Shown here: positions 54,888 through 61,287 of the stretch, piece by piece
How the letters are laid out: every line of letters begins with the position of its first letter
Numbering within the stretch: the stretch's first letter is position 1
Origin: Bacteroidales bacterium
GTDB taxonomy: Bacteria; Bacteroidota; Bacteroidia; Bacteroidales; F082
Reading direction: 5' to 3'
NCBI GenBank assembly: GCA_030690365.1
Contig: JAUYGX010000116.1
Location: 1-61,287, forward strand
Length of the DNA stretch: 61,287 bases
Notes under the pieces: model-generated
Told to the model about the DNA's origin: nothing
The model's database searches: none
Seen by the model: the letters and a program-made list of their open reading frames with translations, nothing else
Program-made: the position numbers and the translations under genes

Positions 54888-57199
54888 AAGATGTGCGCAT
54901 ATACAGTATTTTGATTTGGATAACCACCTGGTTTTCGTTGATGGGAGGAGAAGCCTCACAGATTCCACAATGGAAAAACCTGCAACAACTGGAGCCATCC
55001 TTATCAAGAAATAAGCTAATGTGCAACCTGGCCAATGAAATCACACCCATTGATCCAACGGTAAGTAACGAAATTATTGAATCACTACTCTCACAACAAA
55101 TTGTACTGCAAAACGATAGTTTGTATGGTGCATGCCTGCTGACCAGAGCTACAAATTTCATGGCTTTAAACAGTTCAGTACCTGCTGAAAAGAATTTAAA
55201 AGATGCCTTGCGGATTTTCGAAACCATGCAAGATACTTTGAGCCAGATTACCACATTATTCAAACTTGGACAATTGAACCTAAAACAGCTTGAGTTCCGA
55301 AAAGCGATGCTCTACTTCGAAACAGCCGAAAAATTAGCTCAGATAAAAAAAGACCACCCGCTCCGTGCCAACATTCTATTGGACATGGCAGGTTGTTTGT
55401 TTGAAATGGAGGACACCACCGACATACGCATGCACCTTGATACAACTCAAATAATAGCCGCCAAAACGGGGAATCCGGATATCCTCGAAAAAATCTATCT
55501 GAACAGAGCAAAGCTGTCTGAACTGGCTCAAAATCACAATCAAAGTCATGAATTACTGTTAAAGGCACTGGAAACAACTGGTTTACATAACAATATCAAT
55601 CAAAAAGCAACCATTTTATTCGCGTTAAGCAACAGCATGCTCTATCAGGGAGATACAGCCCAATCGTTGCAATATCTTGAAGATGCCAATGAATTGGAAA
55701 AAATTATTGCACAACAAAAGTTTACCGCAATCGATCGTTCTTACAATTTACTGCTGAAAAACACACCTGAATATCAGACTAATAGAAGCTCAGCTTATTT
55801 ATACTTATCCATATTTACAGCACTCCTCGTTCTGATGATCATCTACCTGATACGTAAAACCAGAAATACGAGAACTTCCAATTTACAAGATATTTCAAAA
55901 CTGAAAGAAACCCTGGCCTTGTTGCAATCAGAATTAATAGATTTTAAAACGGCTGTTGATCAGCGCATTGAAGCATCTATCGAAATGGGAAACAAAGAGC
56001 TGGAGTTGAAACGGGAAGCCGTGATAAAGCTTGAAAGTGCCATTGAATATGCCAAACAATCTGAATACCTGAAAGATATGTTTCTCGCCAAGCTAAGTCA
56101 CGAAGTACGAAGCCCATTAACTACCATTCTGGGATTTACTTCTTTGCTCGAAACGGAATTGGCCGTTATGGAAAATCAGGAACTTTATGAATATGCCTCC
56201 ACTATCACACAAAGCGGTCAAAGCCTGATAGATTTATTAAATAACCTGTTTGAGCTAAGCCTGATCAATTCTGACAGGTTCAAACTGTCGATTTCAGAAC
56301 TTGATCTGAATCAGTTAATTCAAGAGGTTGTGGCAAAATTTGAACTTCAATCCTCTCAAAAAGGCATTCGGATTGTTGTGTCGTCAGGAAAATTAAATAC
56401 CATTGAATCGGATAAAATGATCATTGAAAGCATCTTATCGATGGTACTCGACAACTCGGTACGATTTACCGAAAAGGGTTATATTAAGGTCGGTGCAACA
56501 ATAAATGAGTCTGAAAACCAGGTCACTATCCAAATAACCGATACGGGTATTGGTATCGACAAAGCATACATACAAGACGTTTTTGAACCCTATCGAAAAG
56601 AAAAACTCGGATATTCAACGTTGTACCAGGGTGCCGGTCTCAGTTTACCATTATCAAAAAAAATGGCCGAAGCAATCGGAGGGACAATATCGCTTGAATC
56701 GGAAAAAGGTGTTGGTACTACATTATTTTTAACCATCCCTGTTAAAAAATCAACATCGCTTAAAGCAGACAATCCAACAACGAGTGATGTAAACGACCAT
56801 AAATCCGATACCAGGCACATTCTATTGGTTGATCCCGACCCTCTTAATCAGATTCTTATGAAAAAAATGATAGGGAAACTGGCTGGGATGTATATTGTTG
56901 ACGATATTACTGAAGCTTTTGAGACTTTAAACGAATTATATAAAAACAATCAAAATATAGACCTCATCTTATTGGCTGTCAATCTAAGTGAAATGAGCAG
57001 AGAAATATATTTTATCCAACAAATAAAATCTGAATTTCCGGGTAGAAATTCCATTCCGATAGTAGCCATGACGGCCTATTCGCTCTCAGACGATCCCCGA
57101 AAATTGATGGATGCCGGATTTAGTGAATATATTGCAAAACCAATTATGAAAATAAATCTGCTTTCCATTGTGAATAAATTGCTGTTTCACAATAAATAA
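54884..57199 (+). CDS. Hybrid histidine kinase with TPR sensor and a receiver lacking its phosphoacceptor Asp
   Basis: 771 residues. Residues 40-290 are helical TPR-like repeats (for example FKLGQLNLKQLEFRKAMLYFETAEK), presumably periplasmic after an N-terminal hydrophobic segment. A transmembrane helix spans about 305-323 and a coiled coil about 335-395. HisKA has His406 in LAKLSHEVRSPL, and HATPase_c has the N box (VLDNSVRFT) and DTGIGID. A C-terminal receiver (about 645-771) has LLVDPDP, Thr730 and Lys752, but Ala698 stands where the phospho-Asp belongs (DLILLAVNLSEM). Phosphate therefore cannot be held there, and the neighbouring intact receiver at 57345 is a likely partner. Overlap with the methyltransferase ties the kinase to the polysaccharide operon. 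Confidence 0.9.
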   Translation: MKDVRIYSILIWITTWFSLMGGEASQIPQWKNLQQLEPSLSRNKLMCNLANEITPIDPTVSNEIIESLLSQQIVLQNDSLYGACLLTRATNFMALNSSVPAEKNLKDALRIFETMQDTLSQITTLFKLGQLNLKQLEFRKAMLYFETAEKLAQIKKDHPLRANILLDMAGCLFEMEDTTDIRMHLDTTQIIAAKTGNPDILEKIYLNRAKLSELAQNHNQSHELLLKALETTGLHNNINQKATILFALSNSMLYQGDTAQSLQYLEDANELEKIIAQQKFTAIDRSYNLLLKNTPEYQTNRSSAYLYLSIFTALLVLMIIYLIRKTRNTRTSNLQDISKLKETLALLQSELIDFKTAVDQRIEASIEMGNKELELKREAVIKLESAIEYAKQSEYLKDMFLAKLSHEVRSPLTTILGFTSLLETELAVMENQELYEYASTITQSGQSLIDLLNNLFELSLINSDRFKLSISELDLNQLIQEVVAKFELQSSQKGIRIVVSSGKLNTIESDKMIIESILSMVLDNSVRFTEKGYIKVGATINESENQVTIQITDTGIGIDKAYIQDVFEPYRKEKLGYSTLYQGAGLSLPLSKKMAEAIGGTISLESEKGVGTTLFLTIPVKKSTSLKADNPTTSDVNDHKSDTRHILLVDPDPLNQILMKKMIGKLAGMYIVDDITEAFETLNELYKNNQNIDLILLAVNLSEMSREIYFIQQIKSEFPGRNSIPIVAMTAYSLSDDPRKLMDAGFSEYIAKPIMKINLLSIVNKLLFHNK

Positions 57200-57206
57200 A
57201 AATGCG

Positions 57207-57214
57207 TATCTTTG
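57207..57214 (+). promoter_or_regulatory. -7 promoter element of the second stand-alone receiver
   Basis: TATCTTTG fits TAnnTTTG and begins 8 bases after the kinase stop. The leader to the ATG at 57345 would be about 125 bases and would contain the hairpin at 57219. Confidence 0.5.
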
Positions 57215-57218
57215 GAAG

Positions 57219-57240
57219 GCTTTTCCCAACTCGGGAAAAG
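57219..57240 (+). promoter_or_regulatory. Hairpin in the leader before the second receiver gene
   Basis: CTTTTCCC / GGGAAAAG, an 8-bp perfect stem with a five-base loop. No T-run follows, so it is not a typical intrinsic terminator. It may be a weak terminator of the kinase transcript, an mRNA end-stabilising structure or a 5' leader element. Confidence 0.45.
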
Positions 57241-57344
57241 TAATATTGCCTAATAAAAGATAAAATGCGATAACCAACTGATTAAATGTAGTTAACAGCC
57301 TATGGCATAGCAGTTGTTAAGAAAACCTGATAAATATTTTCAAT

Positions 57345-57758
57345 ATGAACGATGGCAAATCGTTATCAATACTTGTAATTGAGGATAACCTCATTAACCA
57401 AAAGCTTGCATCTACGCTTTTTAAGCGAATCGGACATGCGGTAGATGTGGCGTTAAATGGCAAAATTGGGGTAGAGTTATACGAAACTAAACATTACGAT
57501 TTAATTTTAATGGACATCCAAATGCCGGTAATGACCGGGATTGAAGCCACCCTGCATATACGAAATATTGAAAAAAAACGGCAAGTTGCTAATCCAACAG
57601 TAATCATTGCAGTTACCACCTTTAACTATCCTCTCGACAAAGAAAATTGCCTGAATGCCGGTATGAACGACCACATAAGCAAACCTTACAAACCCATCGA
57701 TTTATTAAACACTGTGGCGCGACATATTAAACACTTTGTTATTCCGGAATATATGTAA
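57345..57758 (+). CDS. Single-domain response regulator (intact receiver)
   Basis: 137 residues consisting only of a receiver: acidic residues in ILVIEDN, phosphoacceptor Asp57 in DLILMDIQMPVMTGIE, Thr in AVTTFN and Lys in HISKPY. The form resembles receivers normally fused to hybrid kinases (NLINQKLA after the acidic pair). It lies 145 bases after a hybrid kinase whose own receiver lacks the Asp, so it may serve as that kinase's detached receiver. Its stop abuts that of the convergent FKBP gene. Confidence 0.88.
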   Translation: MNDGKSLSILVIEDNLINQKLASTLFKRIGHAVDVALNGKIGVELYETKHYDLILMDIQMPVMTGIEATLHIRNIEKKRQVANPTVIIAVTTFNYPLDKENCLNAGMNDHISKPYKPIDLLNTVARHIKHFVIPEYM

Positions 57759-59090
57759 TCAATTGATGTTCACCAACTCCAGATCAAAAAACAACGGGCT
57801 GTAGGGAGGATTATTCTTGCCTCGGCCCCGTGACCCATATCCGAGCTTTGAAGGAATCACCAAGTGGACTTTTTCCCCTTCATACATCTTTAAGACCGCC
57901 TCTTCCCAACCTTTAATGACTGTTTTGGTTCCCAGGACAAAAGTAAAAAGTTCATTTTTGGCATACGACGAAGCTATAACCCGGCCATCGAAATCATATT
58001 GAACATAATTTACGGTAACACTACTGCCTGTTGTGGGAGAATCTCCGCTACCCGCCTTAATTTGTTGAATAAAGAGTCCTGAGGTAGTGGAATCAACAAG
58101 GATGTGATTCTTTTGCAGGTAATTCTTAATTATTTCAGGCTCCTCCTGCTTGCTTTTCAATATCTGAATTTTTTTTTCTTCACTCTTCTTTCTTCTTTCA
58201 GCCTGAACAACTACCAGCGGTCTGATTTGCACAAATTTAACCGTATAATCCAGCGTGGTAAAACCCGGAACACCATCGTAGCCATTTACCCCGACTCCGA
58301 TCGTTGATGGCACAAAAAATCGGGCGGTACTCCCCTCCTTCATCTTTCCCAATCCCAACATAAATCCGGCATTGTCGAATTTTTTGCCAAACTCAATATC
58401 AAAGGCCTCATCGCCAAAATTTGAATACATAGTATCCCCCTCCAGTATCCTGACTTCCAGAAAAACCTGACACATATCACCGGTATCGGGCAACTTTCCT
58501 ATACCACCATGAATGGGAATGAAAACAAGTCCTGAACTGTCGGGTTGGATATTTAGTTGATTATCTGATAGATATTCAATTATCCGGATTTGTTCGTTTT
58601 CCTGATGCTCTTTGGCCTTGAACTTTTGAACCGAATCATACTCAGTTCTTGATTGGTGATTGATCAGTTTCACATGATAAAATAAAGGCTCACCAGCTTC
58701 AACAAATTTAGGTATCGCATTGAGAGCCGCCGTTTTTAAGAAAAATGAATCCGCAATAACCGTGATGGTTGCCGAATCACCTGACCCAAGTTGTTGTAAT
58801 CCCTGATATAAATCGCCTCTAAACATGGGCTTTAGCAAAGGAAACTCCATTGGGATGCCCAGCGGTTTACTATCGAAAAGGATTGTATCCGTTAATCCAT
58901 ATTGGAGATTAACAGCCACAATCTCGTTTTCTACCGGATGTATAGTATCATTTCCACGATAATGAACCACCAGGTTTAGGCCATCTGAAGAAGCGTTTTT
59001 GCCAGATGAACAGGATACAAAAAAAACAATCGTGGCAACACAGGTTACCACGATTGAAAAAATAATTTTTAATGTTTTATTAGTTGACAT
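57759..59090 (-). CDS. Triple FKBP-domain lipoprotein
   Basis: 443 residues. A lipobox (FFVSC) after a hydrophobic leader indicates a lipoprotein. Three FKBP-like segments follow: two degenerate ones (about 45-165 and 185-300) and a C-terminal canonical one (GSSVTVNYVQYDFDGRVIASS, VIKGWEEAVLKMYEGEKVHLVIPSKLGYGSRGRG, and PPYSPLFFDLELVNIN). Only the last retains the isomerase-type core. The ATG at 59090 is preferred over a TTG at 59093. It overlaps the end of the next FKBP gene by 11 bases, so the genes form an operon. Confidence 0.88.
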   Translation of the reverse strand: MSTNKTLKIIFSIVVTCVATIVFFVSCSSGKNASSDGLNLVVHYRGNDTIHPVENEIVAVNLQYGLTDTILFDSKPLGIPMEFPLLKPMFRGDLYQGLQQLGSGDSATITVIADSFFLKTAALNAIPKFVEAGEPLFYHVKLINHQSRTEYDSVQKFKAKEHQENEQIRIIEYLSDNQLNIQPDSSGLVFIPIHGGIGKLPDTGDMCQVFLEVRILEGDTMYSNFGDEAFDIEFGKKFDNAGFMLGLGKMKEGSTARFFVPSTIGVGVNGYDGVPGFTTLDYTVKFVQIRPLVVVQAERRKKSEEKKIQILKSKQEEPEIIKNYLQKNHILVDSTTSGLFIQQIKAGSGDSPTTGSSVTVNYVQYDFDGRVIASSYAKNELFTFVLGTKTVIKGWEEAVLKMYEGEKVHLVIPSKLGYGSRGRGKNNPPYSPLFFDLELVNIN

Positions 59091-59958
59091 CAATCAGTTC
59101 TACGTCGAAAACCAAGGTAGATGACGGAGGAATACTTCCTCTTCCACCAGGACCGTAAGCCAGATCAGAAGGAATAACAAGAACGGCCTTGTCACCAACG
59201 CGCATCATGCCTATGCCTTCATCCCAGCCTTTAATTACTTGTCCCTGACCAAGGGTGAATTCAATGGGCTCGCCCCTTTCAACAGAACTGTCGAAAACTG
59301 ATCCATCCAGGAATTTTCCTGTATAGTGTACTTTTACTTTTTTACCTGCTTCGGCATTTTTACCTTTTCCCTTACTCTCCAATACAAAGTACATCCCTGA
59401 CTCGGTGGGTTTGGCATCTGGATAATTGGCTGTCAGGTATTCGTTGCGCAAAGTAGCTTCTTTTTCCTGCATTTCTTTCATCTCAGCCTCTTTATCCTGT
59501 TCAACCTGTTCAGCAGTTTGAATATTGCTCAAGCCGATGTTAAAATAGATATATTTAACAGAATCCATTTCCGGTGGAACTGACGGCATTCTGAAAAGTT
59601 TCGTAAACACAGAATCTGCATCACACCTGATGCTAATGCTGTCGCCAACCTTCATGGTATAAAGTGCATCATACACATCACCTTTAAATGTAGCTTTTGT
59701 CATGGGTAACTTCATGGGATAACCCAGTTTTTCACTATCAAACAGCACGCTGTCGCCATCGGTATACGACATGGCCAGGGTAACGAAGTCACCTTCCTGA
59801 GGATTTACTTCACCAGTTCCATGATTATGGTACTTGTAAATCAATCCTGTTTCACTTTTTTTAAACCCGTCGGGCAGATTGTTTCCTTGATTACAAGAGA
59901 CCAAAGAAAAAGCCAGTGCGACCAGCACCAAGGCTACAGTTAGTAGGTTTTTTTTCAT
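59080..59958 (-). CDS. FKBP-type peptidyl-prolyl isomerase lipoprotein
   Basis: 292 residues. A lipoprotein signal (MKKNLLTVALVLVALAFSLV, then SC) is followed by a degenerate FKBP-like N-terminal domain (EGDFVTLAMSYTDGDSVLFDSEKLGYPM), a charged helical linker (about 155-185) and a canonical C-terminal FKBP domain (KVHYTGKFLDGSVFDSSVERGEPIEF, VIKGWDEGIGMMRVGDKAVLVIPSDLAYGPGGRG, IPPSSTLVFDVELIDVN). It is expected in the periplasm, anchored to a membrane, assisting folding of exported proteins. Confidence 0.92.
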   Translation of the reverse strand: MKKNLLTVALVLVALAFSLVSCNQGNNLPDGFKKSETGLIYKYHNHGTGEVNPQEGDFVTLAMSYTDGDSVLFDSEKLGYPMKLPMTKATFKGDVYDALYTMKVGDSISIRCDADSVFTKLFRMPSVPPEMDSVKYIYFNIGLSNIQTAEQVEQDKEAEMKEMQEKEATLRNEYLTANYPDAKPTESGMYFVLESKGKGKNAEAGKKVKVHYTGKFLDGSVFDSSVERGEPIEFTLGQGQVIKGWDEGIGMMRVGDKAVLVIPSDLAYGPGGRGSIPPSSTLVFDVELIDVN

Positions 59959-59963
59959 TTTTT

Positions 59964-60506
59964 TTATTGCTTTTTACTAAGTTTTTTAAATTCAATTTCA
60001 TAAATAATAGTAGCTCTTTTGGGCACTTTATTGTTGTCGCCGAGCAATCCATAAGCAAGGTGCGAAGGTAATATAATATTGGCTTGATCGCCCACTTTTA
60101 AGTGCAAAATTGCTTCTTCCAAACCCGAAGGTACTCCGCCCTTACCAACCTGAAAGACAAGCGGACCGCTTTCATCTGATGAATATATGCGGTCTCCTGT
60201 AATCAAGCGTACCTTATATTCAAGTGTAACCACATCGCCTTTTTGTGGGAACGATCCATCTCCTTGTTTTACAACCGAATAACGCAATCCTGAACCTGTT
60301 TCAGTCACTTCCAGATGATGCCGCTTAATGTAATGTTCAATTTCCTCCTCCTCAGTTCTGGTCAGGTAACGATTGGCTACTACCAGCGATTCCTTGGTTT
60401 CTGCATATGATGTACCCTTTTTTTCACTTTGATTTTCAGAATTTTTACATGAAAATAGAAGTACAATTAAACAAAACAATAAAGTATTGGTGATGAATCT
60501 CTTCAT
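59964..60506 (-). CDS. FKBP-type lipoprotein, GldI-like
   Basis: 180 residues with a lipobox (IVLLFSC) and a single FKBP domain (KGDVVTLEYKVRLITGDRIYSSDE, EEAILHLKVGDQANIILPSHLAYGLLGDNNKVPKRATIIYEIEF). Size, lipoprotein nature and position next to a DHH phosphoesterase resemble the gliding-associated lipoprotein GldI of flavobacteria, but the orthology is uncertain. It is 5 bases from the next FKBP gene and 6 bases from the DHH gene, so it is in the same transcript. Confidence 0.85.
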   Translation of the reverse strand: MKRFITNTLLFCLIVLLFSCKNSENQSEKKGTSYAETKESLVVANRYLTRTEEEEIEHYIKRHHLEVTETGSGLRYSVVKQGDGSFPQKGDVVTLEYKVRLITGDRIYSSDESGPLVFQVGKGGVPSGLEEAILHLKVGDQANIILPSHLAYGLLGDNNKVPKRATIIYEIEFKKLSKKQ

Positions 60507-60512
60507 TGCTAT

Positions 60513-61287
60513 TTAGTAAACCAATTCATAATCAAGATCTTTTGAATAATCGCTCAATACTGTTTTCAGTTCAGCAATTAATTCGTCTACCGTTTTGGTA
60601 ACATTGCCACCCGAAGCGTTTCGATGGCCTCCTCCATTGAAATGCTTTCGTGCCAGATCGTTCACCGAAAAATTACCTTTCGAGCGAAACGAAAGCCTGA
60701 GTTTGTTGTCTTTCTCAGTAATTAAAACACTGAGGTTCACCTTCTTCATCATCAAAGGGTAATTTACCAAACCTTCTGTATCTCCTACGGAAAACTTGAA
60801 TTTATTTAAGTCGGCTTTGGTGAGGTAAATCAGGGAAGTGTGAAGTTCGTCCCAAACTATCATGCGATTGCTAATGGCAAACCCCAACAACCTCAATCGC
60901 TGTTCAGAAAAAGTATCGTAAATCAACCGGTGCATTTTTTCGGCATCAATGCCAAGCTTAAGCAGTTTAGCTGTGATTTCATAGGTTTCGGGCCGGTTGC
61001 ACGAAAAACTAAACGATCCGGTATCGGTCACAATACAAGTGTAAATGGCTTCGGCTACCGATTTATCTATAAATTGTATATCTCCCAAGCTTTCAATAAA
61101 AGAATAAACGAGTTCGCCGGTAGATGAAAAAGCCGTATTTGAATAACAAAAATCGAATTTATCACATTCAGGATCAATATGATGGTCAATAAGTATACGT
61201 TTGGCCGGTTGCCAGGGTACAAATTCTGCTACAGGACCTATTCGGCTCAGGGCATTATAGTCGAGACTAAAAAAAACCTCTGCTTCT
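60513..61287 (-). CDS. DHH-family phosphoesterase (NrnA-like), 5' end outside the window
   Basis: At least 258 residues; the frame stays open to the right edge, so the N-terminus with the first aspartates is missing. The DHH motif is visible in RILIDHHIDPECDKFDF and the DHHA1 substrate domain ends in KHFNGGGHRNASGG. This fits bifunctional oligoribonuclease/pAp phosphatases (NrnA), which clear short RNA and 3'-phosphoadenosine-5'-phosphate. It heads the visible part of the operon with three FKBP lipoproteins. Confidence 0.9.
   Translation of the reverse strand, partial: EAEVFFSLDYNALSRIGPVAEFVPWQPAKRILIDHHIDPECDKFDFCYSNTAFSSTGELVYSFIESLGDIQFIDKSVAEAIYTCIVTDTGSFSFSCNRPETYEITAKLLKLGIDAEKMHRLIYDTFSEQRLRLLGFAISNRMIVWDELHTSLIYLTKADLNKFKFSVGDTEGLVNYPLMMKKVNLSVLITEKDNKLRLSFRSKGNFSVNDLARKHFNGGGHRNASGGNVTKTVDELIAELKTVLSDYSKDLDYELVY

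Overview
The window comes from a Bacteroidota chromosome, most likely in or near the order Bacteroidales/Marinilabiliales. The evidence is internally consistent: many promoters carry the TAnnTTTG -7 element of the phylum; there are a PorQ-type type IX secretion (T9SS) protein and three proteins with C-terminal T9SS sorting domains; and there are phylum-typical genes (DUF4294 protein, ribosomal protein THX, long NusB, DUF721 gene overlapping recF, WG-repeat and DUF2807 proteins). No plasmid, phage, insertion sequence or CRISPR array was recognised.

Layout. 1-5.6 kb: tRNA-Leu(UAG), then tig-clpP-clpX (folding and proteolysis), a DUF4294 protein and glmM. 5.6-19.1 kb: housekeeping genes, mostly on the minus strand (recR, a HAD phosphatase, THX, a SpoU methyltransferase, DUF721/recF, ispH, a WG-repeat protein, porQ, a DUF2807 lipoprotein, aconitase, nusB), with paired 32-nt hairpins between nusB and aconitase. 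19.2-23.4 kb: a glycosyltransferase fused to a degenerate sugar-phosphate transferase, divergent from a flippase, followed by a decayed EamA transporter and an inverted pair of palindromic intergenic repeats. 23.4-27.2 kb: a DUF2892 protein, parE without a neighbouring parC, smpB and an AraC-type regulator. 27.4-34.6 kb: two large paralogous T9SS-exported proteins, separated by a MITE-like imperfect palindrome.

34.8-57.8 kb is one co-directional extracellular polysaccharide locus of about 23 kb. It holds a single-domain response regulator; an initiating sugar-phosphate transferase fused to a degenerate receiver; a half-length TolC-like protein; a Wzz/GumC-like co-polymerase with an inserted LysM domain and a worn-down tyrosine-kinase-type ATPase; a Wzx flippase; a Wzy polymerase or ligase; a duplicated two-gene glycosyltransferase module; four more sugar or acyl transferases; two methyltransferases; a T9SS-exported beta-helix protein; and a hybrid histidine kinase whose receiver has lost its phosphoacceptor Asp, followed by a second intact stand-alone receiver. 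No SLBB/Wza exporter or canonical Wzc kinase is visible. This locus is the best candidate for an under-described system: a Wzx/Wzy pathway with a non-standard envelope apparatus and, at both ends, a degenerate receiver paired with an intact one.

57.8-61.3 kb: three FKBP-type lipoproteins on the minus strand, downstream of a DHH phosphoesterase that runs off the right edge.

Where a leftmost start codon lies upstream of or inside a promoter-like element, or upstream of a signal peptide or family N-terminus, the internal start was chosen and the reason is given.
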